Source: Calothrix sp. NIES-2098 (GTDB taxonomy: Bacteria > Cyanobacteriota > Cyanobacteriia > Cyanobacteriales > Nostocaceae). From it: a DNA stretch of 64,000 nucleotides. Numbering within the stretch: the stretch's first letter is position 1; the number at the start of each line of letters is the position of its first letter. This document shows positions 27,399 to 35,998 of the stretch, one piece after another. Position numbers and translations under genes: made by a program. The stretch covers positions 8,373,001 through 8,437,000 of the forward strand of contig AP018172.1 of the NCBI GenBank assembly GCA_002368175.1, given 5' to 3'. A model generated the notes under the pieces. That model was not told the origin of the DNA. It was given only the letters and a program-made list of their open reading frames with translations, and made no database searches.

Positions 27399-30300
27399 AT
27401 GTTTTCTGTAGAAAATAATCCCATCAACGCAGATAGTCTTTCAGTAAATAATTACAATATCAATTTATACAGCACAGCTAATGGCTATGGGTTAGACGTA
27501 AATCACAATAGCTATGCTGCCGATGCTATCTATGCTCCTGGTTACAAAGCCAATGAACCCGTACTTGAATCAGCCAATAGTGGTTATAAATGGTCGCAGC
27601 CCGGAGGCAAAGGTTCAGGAGTAAATATTACTTATAGTTATAGTAATCTTTTAGATGGCACTTTCAAAGGTGGTCTGACTTCTATACAAATCAAAGGATC
27701 GATTGAAGAAGCTCTGGGAATTTGGGCAAAATACGCCCCACTAAATTTTAAGGAAGTTGTTGATAGTGGCCCGGCTCCATCAGATAACGATTATGCCGCA
27801 GAAAATGCTCCTCAACTCCGTTTTGGCTATCACAATATTGATGGTAGCGGTAGAGTTTTAGCCCATGCTTATTATCCCACTGGTACAGGTTTAGCAGGCG
27901 ACCTCCACTTTGACAGTGGCGAAACCTGGAAAACAAACCCATCTGAAGGTATCGATCTACTATATGTAGCAGTACATGAAATCGGTCATGCGTTAGGTCT
28001 TGGGCATGATTCTAGCACTAACGCCATAATGAATCCGTATTATGGCGCGCGCTATTCGGGTTTAGGTACTTCCTTCCTTTACCAAGATGACATTAATGGC
28101 ATCCGCGATATTTATGGCGCGGGTGTTGGTTCAGTCACTTCACTTTCTTCCGTAGCTAGTAAACCAGATTTAATCATTCAAAACGTCTCTGCACCAACTA
28201 GCGCCACCATTGGTAGCGCCCTTCAACTCAACTATCAAGTTAAGAATCAAGGAAATGCAAATGCCGGTTCTAGCTACAGCAAATTCTATCTTTCTAAAGA
28301 TGCCACACTCAGCAGTGATGATGCGTTGTTGAACTCGGATTCCGTCACCAGCATTGTGGCAGGTGGTGTGAGTTCAGAATCTGTGATATTGACCATTGCT
28401 AGTGGTACTGCGGCTGGTAATTACTATCTGCTATCACAAGCCGATGGTTATGGTTATGTCGCTGAAAGCAATGAAACCAATAATATTGTTGCCAGTGCTA
28501 TTACTCTAACCACACCCGCACCCGACTTAATCATTCAAAACGTCTCTGCACCAACTAGCGCCACCATTGGTAGCGCCCTTCAACTCAACTATCAAGTTAA
28601 GAATCAAGGAAATGCAAATGCCGGTTCTAGCTACAGCAAATTCTATCTTTCTAAAGATGCCACACTCAGTAGTGATGATGCGTTTTTGAACTTGGATTCC
28701 GTCACCAGCATTGTGGCAGGTGGTGTGAGTTCAGAATCAGTGATATTGACCATTGCTAGTGGTACTGCGGCTGGTAATTACTATCTGCTATCACAAGCCG
28801 ATGGTTATGGTTATGTCGCTGAAAGCAATGAAACCAATAATATTGTTGCGAGTGCCATTACTCTAACCACACCCGCACCCGACTTAATCATTCAAAACGT
28901 TTCTGCACCCACTAGCGCCATAGTTGGTAGTACTATCCAACTCAACTATCAACTCAAGAATCAAGGGAATGCAAGTGCAGGCTATAGCTACAGCAAGTTT
29001 TATCTCTCCAAAGATGCCACACTCAGTAGTGATGATGCGGCTTTAAACTGGGATTATGTCAATGGCATTGCATCTGGGGGTGTGAGTTCGGAATCAGTTG
29101 CATTGACGATTGATAGCAATACGGCTGCTGGTAATTACTATTTGCTTTCTCAAGCTGATGGCTATTATTTAGTGGCTGAGAGCACTAAAGCCAATAATAT
29201 TGTTGCCAGTGCGATTACTCTAACCACACTTGCACCCGACTTAATTATTCAAAACGTCTCTGCACCCACTAGCGCCATAGTTGGCAGTACTATCCAACTC
29301 AACTATCAAGTCAAAAACCAAGGGAATGCGAGTGCAGGCTATAGCTACAGCAAATTCTATCTCTCTAAAGATGCCACACTCAGTAGTGATGATGCGGCTT
29401 TAAACTGGGATTATGTCAATGGCATTGCATCTGGGGGTGTGAGTTCGGAATCAGTTGCATTGACGATTGATAGCAATACAGCTGCTGGTAATTACTATCT
29501 GCTATCTCAAGCTGATGGCTATTATTTAGTGGTTGAAAGCACTAAAGCCAATAATATTGTTGCCAGTGCGATTACTCTAACTACACCAAAACCAGACTTA
29601 ACCATTCAAAATGTTTCTGCACCAACTAGCGCCACAGTTGGCAGTACTATCCAACTCAACTATCAAGTTAAGAATCAAGGGAATGCAAATGCCGGTTCTA
29701 GCTACAGCAAATTCTATCTTTCTAAAGATGCCACACTCAGTAGTGATGATGCGTTTTTGAACTTGGATTCCGTCACCAGCATTGTGGCAGGTGGTGTGAG
29801 TTCAGAATCTGTGATATTGACCATTGCTAGTGGTACTGCGGCTGGCAATTACTATCTGCTATCTCAAGCCGATGGTTATGGTTATGTCGCTGAAAGCAAT
29901 GAAACCAATAATATTGTTGCCAGTGCCATTACTCTAACCACACCCGCACCTGACTTAATCATTCAAAACGTCTCTGCACCCACTAGCGCCACAGTTGGCA
30001 ATACTATCCAACTCAACTATCAACTCAGGAATCAAGGGAATGCGAGTGCAGGTTATAGCTACAGCAAGTTCTATCTCTCCAAAGATGCCACACTCAGTAA
30101 TGATGATGCGTTTTTGAACTCGGATTACGTGAATGGAATTGCTGCGGGTGGTCTAAGTTTGGAATCAGTATCATTCACCATTGCTAATGGTACGGCGGCT
30201 GGCAATTACTATCTGCTATCTCAAGCCGATGGTTATGGTTATGTCGCTGAAAGCAATGAAAACAATAATATTGTTGCCAGTGCGATTACTCTAACTACAC

Positions 30301-32084
30301 CCGCACCCGACTTAATTATTCAAAACGTCTCTGCACCAACTAGCGCCATAGTTGGCAATACTATCCAACTCAACTATCAAGTCAAAAACCAAGGGAATGC
30401 GAGTGCAGGCTATAGCTACAGCAAATTCTATCTCTCTAAAGATGCCACACTCAGTAGTGATGATGCGTTTTTGAACTCGGATTACGTCACCAGCATTGTG
30501 ACAGGTGGTGTGAGTTCGGAATCAGTATCATTCACCATCGCTAATGGTACGTTGGCTGGTAATTACTATCTGCTATCTCAAGCCGATGGTTATGGTTATG
30601 TCGCTGAAAGCAATGAAAACAATAATATTGTTGCCAGTACGATTACTCTAACTACACCAAAACCAGACTTAATCATTCAAAACGTCTCTGCACCAACTAG
30701 CGCTACAGTTGGTAGCACCATTCAACTCAACTATCAAGTCAAAAACCAAGGAAATGCGAGTGCAAGTTCTAGCTACAGCGGTTTCTATTTTTCCAAAGAT
30801 GCCACACTCAGTAGTGACGATTTGTTTTTGAACTGGGATTCCGTCACCAACATTGCTGCGGGTGGTGTGAGTTCGGAATCAGTATCATTCACCATCGCTA
30901 ATAGCATTCCGGTAGGTAATTACTATCTGTTGTTGCAAGCTGATTATGGTAACTCTATAGCGGAAAGCAATGAAACCAATAATCTGTTTGCTCAAGCTAT
31001 TCAAGTGCAAGGTAATGACTGGTATAGTATCAATCTGAAAGACACAGGATTGATCGGTTTAACTCGCTCTTTAGCACAAGACGGGAATTTAAGTAGAAAT
31101 GATATGATTTCCCTGTTCAGAGATGCTGAAGACTTTAGCATAATTGATGCTATTGAATTAGTGGATCTTCGCACCATTGTTAGTAATGCAAGTCGCTTTA
31201 CTATGCAAGATTATGTTAGTGTTCTCTCAAACAATGTAGTGAATGGGAATACGGCAAATCAATGGTGGACTGGAGGTAGCACAACGCAGGTGACACTAGG
31301 AAACCTATCTGTTGGTAGTAGTGCTGCACAGATGGAAAAATTGATTGGAAAATGGTTCCTAGGAAGCGATCGCCCCACAGCATCCAGCACTACCACCTAT
31401 CAAGCAATTAGTGGCTCTTTATTCCAAAACGGAATTAGCGCAGATGATATTAAGCAAGGTTATTTAGGAGATTGTTATTATCTGGCTACCCTATCTTCCA
31501 TAGCACAGGAAAAGCCCAACTACATCCAAAATATGTTTATTGACAATGGTGATAATACCTTCACTGTTCGTTTCTTTAATAAGGGTGTAGCTAACTATGT
31601 CACAGTCGATCGATATTTACCCACTAATGCTTACGGACAGTTAATCTACGCTAGTCCAGGTAGTTCCTACAATAATTCTGGTAATGAACTATGGGTAGCC
31701 TTAGCAGAAAAAGCCTACGCTCAATTGGGTGAGTTAGGTTGGAGTCGTCCTGAGTATACCAGGAATGCTTACAGTTCTATTGAAGGTGGTTGGATGGATT
31801 ATGTGACTAGTCAAGTAACTGGCTTGGATGCTACTAAGCAAATAGTGACTAACATGACCAAGACTCAGCTAATTGATTTAGTTAATTCCAATAAAGTATT
31901 AACTGCTGGCTTTGTTTATGGTGCTAATTACGGCGTAGTTAATAGTCATGCCTATACTGTTACTGCTTACAATGCCACAAATGGAACATTTAAAGTCAGA
32001 AATCCTTGGGGATATCAACATGCTGAGTTGACATGGGATCAATTACTCAATCTCAAGACAATTTTTGCTTGGTCAAATGCTTAA
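27399..32084 (+). CDS. Dual protease: M10 metallopeptidase, eight CARDB repeats and calpain-type cysteine protease
   Basis: 1561 residues. Residues about 55-245 form an M10/matrixin-type zinc protease with HEIGHALGLGH at 193-203 and the Met-turn IMNPYYG just after. Residues about 255-1206 are eight CARDB (Ig-like adhesion) repeats of exactly 119 residues each. The C-terminal about 250 residues are a calpain (C2) domain with all three catalytic residues: QGYLGDCYYLATL (C1359), NSHAYTV (H1517) and RNPWG (N1535). There is no N-terminal signal peptide and no RTX repeats, so the export route is unclear; many cyanobacterial M10 proteins are thought to leave by type I secretion. The calpain part lacks EF-hands and C2L domains. 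It may be an extracellular or surface multi-protease; the substrate is unknown. A small secreted protein is encoded 93 bp downstream. Confidence 0.92.
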   Translation: MFSVENNPINADSLSVNNYNINLYSTANGYGLDVNHNSYAADAIYAPGYKANEPVLESANSGYKWSQPGGKGSGVNITYSYSNLLDGTFKGGLTSIQIKGSIEEALGIWAKYAPLNFKEVVDSGPAPSDNDYAAENAPQLRFGYHNIDGSGRVLAHAYYPTGTGLAGDLHFDSGETWKTNPSEGIDLLYVAVHEIGHALGLGHDSSTNAIMNPYYGARYSGLGTSFLYQDDINGIRDIYGAGVGSVTSLSSVASKPDLIIQNVSAPTSATIGSALQLNYQVKNQGNANAGSSYSKFYLSKDATLSSDDALLNSDSVTSIVAGGVSSESVILTIASGTAAGNYYLLSQADGYGYVAESNETNNIVASAITLTTPAPDLIIQNVSAPTSATIGSALQLNYQVKNQGNANAGSSYSKFYLSKDATLSSDDAFLNLDSVTSIVAGGVSSESVILTIASGTAAGNYYLLSQADGYGYVAESNETNNIVASAITLTTPAPDLIIQNVSAPTSAIVGSTIQLNYQLKNQGNASAGYSYSKFYLSKDATLSSDDAALNWDYVNGIASGGVSSESVALTIDSNTAAGNYYLLSQADGYYLVAESTKANNIVASAITLTTLAPDLIIQNVSAPTSAIVGSTIQLNYQVKNQGNASAGYSYSKFYLSKDATLSSDDAALNWDYVNGIASGGVSSESVALTIDSNTAAGNYYLLSQADGYYLVVESTKANNIVASAITLTTPKPDLTIQNVSAPTSATVGSTIQLNYQVKNQGNANAGSSYSKFYLSKDATLSSDDAFLNLDSVTSIVAGGVSSESVILTIASGTAAGNYYLLSQADGYGYVAESNETNNIVASAITLTTPAPDLIIQNVSAPTSATVGNTIQLNYQLRNQGNASAGYSYSKFYLSKDATLSNDDAFLNSDYVNGIAAGGLSLESVSFTIANGTAAGNYYLLSQADGYGYVAESNENNNIVASAITLTTPAPDLIIQNVSAPTSAIVGNTIQLNYQVKNQGNASAGYSYSKFYLSKDATLSSDDAFLNSDYVTSIVTGGVSSESVSFTIANGTLAGNYYLLSQADGYGYVAESNENNNIVASTITLTTPKPDLIIQNVSAPTSATVGSTIQLNYQVKNQGNASASSSYSGFYFSKDATLSSDDLFLNWDSVTNIAAGGVSSESVSFTIANSIPVGNYYLLLQADYGNSIAESNETNNLFAQAIQVQGNDWYSINLKDTGLIGLTRSLAQDGNLSRNDMISLFRDAEDFSIIDAIELVDLRTIVSNASRFTMQDYVSVLSNNVVNGNTANQWWTGGSTTQVTLGNLSVGSSAAQMEKLIGKWFLGSDRPTASSTTTYQAISGSLFQNGISADDIKQGYLGDCYYLATLSSIAQEKPNYIQNMFIDNGDNTFTVRFFNKGVANYVTVDRYLPTNAYGQLIYASPGSSYNNSGNELWVALAEKAYAQLGELGWSRPEYTRNAYSSIEGGWMDYVTSQVTGLDATKQIVTNMTKTQLIDLVNSNKVLTAGFVYGANYGVVNSHAYTVTAYNATNGTFKVRNPWGYQHAELTWDQLLNLKTIFAWSNA
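28161..31016 (+). repeat. Eight 357-bp in-frame repeats encoding CARDB domains
   Basis: PDLIIQNVSAPTSA (or PDLT) units begin at 28161, 28518, 28875, 29232, 29589, 29946, 30303 and 30660, each exactly 357 bp apart. Copies 1, 2 and 5 are nearly identical to one another, as are 3 and 4, while copy 8 is the most diverged. Confidence 0.95.
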
Positions 32085-32177
32085 CTCTGAGTAAGGAATG
32101 ATATTTCCTCTAATTTCCGGTGGGGATGGTTAATTTCATCCTTACCGAATTTTTTTATCGATCGTTTTCTAATAAAT

Positions 32178-32696
32178 ATGATGAAAATATCTTTGACCGC
32201 TTTTATTTCTTTACTGCTTATAGCAGGGTCAACTAACGCTTGTGCTATTCCTTCTATCTCTGTTCAAAGTCAAACTAATTCTGTACCAAAAAATAGACCA
32301 AGTATGACAAATAACAATAGTTTGATTAAAAAAGTAACCTTAATTGCTAGACAAGAAAATTTACCAACTTTGGGTATTCCTGATGCTCCACAACGGAATA
32401 TAGGCTTTGCTTCTGTCTTTATCTACTTGGAAAATCCTCAACTCAATACTGTCATTGTCAAAATTCGTAAAGTTGAAATCTGCAATCTCTTAGATGGCAA
32501 ATTACAAAATTTTCAGTCTCAGTATAAAGAAATTGAGTTAAAACCTCTAGAAAATTCTGAGATTGCTATAAAGTTGGCTAACAAAAGTGGCTATGCAGTA
32601 CACGATCGAGTTAAAGCAGTAGTTACCTATGATATAAACAATCAAAGTAATACCATAGAATCAGAAGCTGTGACTGTTAATGATTTTTCCCATTAA
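32178..32696 (+). CDS. Small secreted hypothetical protein
   Basis: 172 residues (second ATG at 32181 also possible). A signal peptide, KISLTAFISLLLIAGSTNA, leads to a mature part of about 150 residues. Its middle, IGFASVFIYLENPQLNTVIV, and the alternating beta-strand pattern suggest an Ig-like or beta-sandwich fold. No family is recognised. It lies 93 bp behind the double protease in the same direction, so it may be a coexpressed cofactor, inhibitor or surface partner; that is speculation from position only. Confidence 0.75.
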   Translation: MMKISLTAFISLLLIAGSTNACAIPSISVQSQTNSVPKNRPSMTNNNSLIKKVTLIARQENLPTLGIPDAPQRNIGFASVFIYLENPQLNTVIVKIRKVEICNLLDGKLQNFQSQYKEIELKPLENSEIAIKLANKSGYAVHDRVKAVVTYDINNQSNTIESEAVTVNDFSH

Positions 32697-32744
32697 CTCT
32701 GTCAGGAAGCAGCTAAGTTTTCGCGATCGCTAGTAACAAAAAAG

Positions 32745-32875
32745 ACAAAAAAAAGGCATCTACAAGAGATGCCTATCATGCAGGAAAACCCCCATAAGGG
32801 TTATCCGTACACCTTCCCAACAATCAGCAACAGTGACTAACTTGAATTAGCCACACTCACAGACGTGAATATAGT
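32745..32875 (-). ncRNA. Candidate small RNA ending in an intrinsic terminator
   Basis: On the minus strand, a non-AT-rich stretch of about 120 nt is followed by an AACCC/GGGTT hairpin (32787-32802), then the perfect stem AGGCATCT/AGATGCCT (32754-32774) and eight T. A weak TATATT-like box lies about 32870-32876. No coding frame is evident. It could equally be the distant 3' end of the 33161-34477 transcript. Confidence 0.3.
32747..32774 (-). terminator. Rho-independent terminator, leftward
   Basis: Perfect 8-bp stem AGGCATCT (32754-32761) and AGATGCCT (32767-32774) with loop ACAAG. On the minus strand it is followed by a T-run (A-run on the + strand, 32747-32754). The next leftward gene ends 390 bp away at 33161, which is why an intervening small RNA is considered. 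Confidence 0.8.
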
Positions 32876-33160
32876 AATTTTATTAACTGCAAATCCTAAA
32901 TGACTCCGGTGTATACACTGAAAATAGGATGTTATCTATACATTAATATCATTCAGCTAATTTGCCTAAATATTAGACTGCTAGTAAAATCTAATAAAGA
33001 ACCAAAGATGAACGCCGATATTTATCTTTATTCATCTGTAGTTTGATATCTTTAATCATGGAAATTTTTGCTGTTAAACAGTCTAACGGTCTTCAGGAAT
33101 CGGGAGTATAAATATCATTACTTGATAGCTTAATACTCGAAATTTTCTGCAAAGTTAATT

Positions 33161-34477
33161 TTATTGATGTTTCAATCTCTGTTCTTGGTCATAGCGATAA
33201 ACTAATCCACAAACAGCAGATAACATTAACCATGAAAGCGTATTGAGCCGGAAATCGTAGAGGGTAACATCAACTGTATTGAATAGTAACCAGCCAAATA
33301 AGACTACTAGATAACTGAAAAATATTAATCTATCTTCTTGATGTAAATATTTAGAATTTAGCAGTTGAATAGATATAATTAATATCCAACCGATTAAACC
33401 ACAAAATAATAGAGTGCTTGGCAGGCCTGTCTCCGAAGATAGCATCAAAAATAAGTTATGGGGATGACCTAGGGAAATCTGCATTTTAGCTTTGTATAAT
33501 TTAGAGAAATTGCGTAAACCCCAACCAGTCCAAGGATGTTGTTGAGTTAAAGACCAAGCAAATTCCCACTGAGTTTTGCGCATTAAAGCAACAGGCCGAT
33601 CGGGATACATATCATCGTTTAACCGCGCCCAAAAGAAAGCCGGAACGAAACGGCGAAAAAATTGGGCGATCGCAGAGGGAGCAAAAGCTGCTAATAAAAT
33701 ACAAGTAACGATGCTAGCAACGCCACCAACAAGGATGCGCCAACCTTGGTATAGTGCATAAGCTAAACAGACAAAAATTGCGATCGCCCAACCATTGCGC
33801 GAGTTAGTAAAAATTAAGCCAATGAAATTGAGGATTCCCGTAACAATCAGAAATATTAACGGAACTTGTGAAGGTTGAATTTTATTCTTTATTAACTGCC
33901 ATTGCTCAAGACCCAACCCGATACCTAGAGTAAAAATTATCACCAGATAAGCAGCTAAAGTATTAGCGTGCATTAATATTGATGACATCCGACCTGGGGG
34001 TTGTCCTCCAGGTGCGATCGTCCACTCTAAGACAACCCATAAGAACGTTAAATTCAGACTCCAGCCTAAAAAGAACTGCCCCAAGCCCAGAATCGTTATG
34101 GGCACGGAAGCAACGCTCAAAATCCAAGCTATTTGACGCAATTGGGCGGTTTTTTGAATCAGCGCACTCAGTCCGGCAAAAACGATAAAGTAAGGTATAA
34201 AATTAAATAACCCAACGAAAGCTGGGGTTTTTTCATAGGCAAACCCAGCAGTAATAATTAGCAATACACTCAGAAGAGCAAATCCCCAATTTATCGGACG
34301 GCGGATAACTTTACTCCATTGGCGCACCAAAGTAATTAAGGATGCCAAAACTATCAATACAGCCCCCAAAAAGGGACTCAATGGGAAGAGAATAAGTCCC
34401 ACTTGAGTCAAATTCCAAGGTAGTTGTAAGGCTGGATTAGAATGATAAACAGCCTGTTTCAAGCTAGCTCCCAACAT
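33161..34477 (-). CDS. O-antigen ligase/polymerase-family membrane protein
   Basis: 438 residues with about ten hydrophobic membrane segments and a large loop before the conserved SLGHPHNLFLMLSSETGLPS, the Wzy_C (O-antigen ligase) signature. Another family feature is FTNSRNGWAIAIFVCLAYAL. Members transfer or polymerise glycans on lipid carriers at the periplasmic face; in cyanobacteria many belong to exopolysaccharide or lipopolysaccharide pathways or are of unknown role. The start overlaps the end of the upstream YaaW-like gene by 19 bases, indicating coupled translation. No glycosyltransferases or flippases are nearby, so the glycan is unknown. Confidence 0.88.
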   Translation of the reverse strand: MLGASLKQAVYHSNPALQLPWNLTQVGLILFPLSPFLGAVLIVLASLITLVRQWSKVIRRPINWGFALLSVLLIITAGFAYEKTPAFVGLFNFIPYFIVFAGLSALIQKTAQLRQIAWILSVASVPITILGLGQFFLGWSLNLTFLWVVLEWTIAPGGQPPGRMSSILMHANTLAAYLVIIFTLGIGLGLEQWQLIKNKIQPSQVPLIFLIVTGILNFIGLIFTNSRNGWAIAIFVCLAYALYQGWRILVGGVASIVTCILLAAFAPSAIAQFFRRFVPAFFWARLNDDMYPDRPVALMRKTQWEFAWSLTQQHPWTGWGLRNFSKLYKAKMQISLGHPHNLFLMLSSETGLPSTLLFCGLIGWILIISIQLLNSKYLHQEDRLIFFSYLVVLFGWLLFNTVDVTLYDFRLNTLSWLMLSAVCGLVYRYDQEQRLKHQ

Positions 34478-35301
34478 TCACTACGGGTAAGACGAATTTG
34501 CGCTAAGGCAAAGATAGTAGGAATAATCCGACCATAGTTAGTGGCGATCGCCCTCCATCCCAAATCTGCAAAGAACCAAGCCCACATGACTGGCCCCAGA
34601 AAGGCAAAGACACTACGCACTGCCCCATAACGGGCTGCATTGACAGTCATCCCCCGCCGTGCCATTTGCAGCGCTACATAGCTTTGAAACTGTGTTGTCG
34701 TAGCTGCGGTTCCTTGAATAGCAGCTTGTTTCGCTACTTGATAAGTAGCAAAGTGGGCAGCAAATTGGCGGGCAATTTGTTTCAGCACCAGCGGTTTGAT
34801 CACAGAAGTGACAGCCAAAGCACTACCACCTTTAAAAATTAATCCTAGGGGGTCACGCTGCAATAAAAGTGGTAATGGTTCTTTAGCTTCTGATTTGATC
34901 AGGTGACGCTGCACCTGTACAGTTAGTTTTTGCTTTTCCGTTTCCGGCAATTTTTTCCACACATGCCCTAATAGATGCAAAAATACTTCTGCTTCTAAAT
35001 CAACTGTTGCCAGTTGGATAGAATAAGGTATTTTTAAATACTTACATACTTGAATTAATGCTTGTCGGTAAGTTACCTGGCTGGTACGTCCTCGCAATAC
35101 AGTCATTCCATCTGCTGCCAAAAAGCGAAAACGATCCTCTAGTGTATCTAACCAAGCTTTGCGGTCTTGGCTTTGGACTTCGATCGGTTCAGGTGTGTGA
35201 ACGTAGTCTAAGGGATTGAACTTACGACTAAACAGAATTGCCGTTAAGTCTTGCAATTCTTCTTCAGTTGCTAGCTCTAGAGCCGCCCTCAGTTCATCCA
35301 A
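34459..35301 (-). CDS. YaaW-like (DUF3944/UPF0174-type) protein
   Basis: 280 residues. The opening MDELRAALELATEEELQDLT and the later QALIQVCKYLKIPYSIQLA and LPETEKQKLTVQV segments resemble E. coli YaaW and related proteins, whose function is unknown. The C-terminal half contains hydrophobic stretches (GGSALAVTSVIKPLVL, AFLGPVMWAWFFADLGWRA) that could associate with membranes. It overlaps and precedes the O-antigen ligase-like gene on the minus strand, so they are one operon. Start ATG at 35299-35301. Confidence 0.8.
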   Translation of the reverse strand: MDELRAALELATEEELQDLTAILFSRKFNPLDYVHTPEPIEVQSQDRKAWLDTLEDRFRFLAADGMTVLRGRTSQVTYRQALIQVCKYLKIPYSIQLATVDLEAEVFLHLLGHVWKKLPETEKQKLTVQVQRHLIKSEAKEPLPLLLQRDPLGLIFKGGSALAVTSVIKPLVLKQIARQFAAHFATYQVAKQAAIQGTAATTTQFQSYVALQMARRGMTVNAARYGAVRSVFAFLGPVMWAWFFADLGWRAIATNYGRIIPTIFALAQIRLTRSECWELA

Positions 35302-35998
35302 TTTCCCTTCCTCCCTTCCGTGCTGCTTTCTGTACCCTATTCTACTATTAGCTTTCAGCAGTCATTTAGTAACGTTTGTTGCAAGATGGGAATTTTATCC
35401 GCAAATTTATCTGTATTATCCAGCGCTTGACTATGTTAAATCAGGTCTGAGGGTATGAACTGTAGTTGCAGTTAGCAGTTGTGAATTTAGCTGAGAATAT
35501 TTAACCATTCTTGCCATATTCATAAATTATCGGCATCAATTGCTTAGTTGCGGTCAAAAGCGATCGCTCATTTTGATCGGTATTGCTCAAATCTTTCTTG
35601 GGTCAGTTTTTTATTTACTTATATATTTGCGTAAATATAGGCACAAAACAAATAAAAAGCCAATGAATATCTCTCACCATATAGCCTTATAAAGCAAGCT
35701 ATTTGGGCATTTAAAAAATAAATCTTCAGATTATCCTCAGAATTAGCACTTATAATAAAAGTCTAAAAAATATCATTAGCCTGTATCCATTTAGTTGTCG
35801 CTTCATGGTAGTTTCTCTATCTTTAGCTCAATTACCGTAAGGAGCACAGGGGAATTTTACTGGTTATTTTTGATTAAACATCTGACGGACACAGTTATCT
35901 GCGATCGGAGGGTGCTGCAATTGACTGACCAAAAGCTTTATGCCAACTGCCTGAACTTACAAATTATCTTTGTCTGGGAGTGACAAAAAGGATAAAAC
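35302..35998. other. Intergenic region upstream of the TPS array
   Basis: About 700 bp between divergent genes, with one HIP1 (about 35571). A TATAAT at 35751-35756 is a possible -10 element for the array but has no convincing -35. A 62-codon open frame at 35795-35983 has no features of a gene. Confidence 0.4.

Larger units (their letters stand above)
32697..33160. other. Intergenic region with a possible small RNA on the minus strand
   Basis: 464-bp spacer between the small secreted protein (+) and the O-antigen ligase-like gene (-). It contains a strong minus-strand terminator and a possible short transcript, listed separately. The remainder is AT-rich. Confidence 0.5.

Noticed and set aside
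28161..31016. CRISPR or mobile-element interpretation of the 357-bp repeats
   Set aside because: They are whole protein domains, contiguous and in frame.
27399..32084. RTX-type secreted protein
   Set aside because: No GGxGxDxxx calcium-binding nonapeptides are present despite the M10 protease domain.
35795..35983. A 62-codon open frame before tpsB
   Set aside because: No ribosome site, no recognisable protein features, and located in the leader region of the adhesin array.
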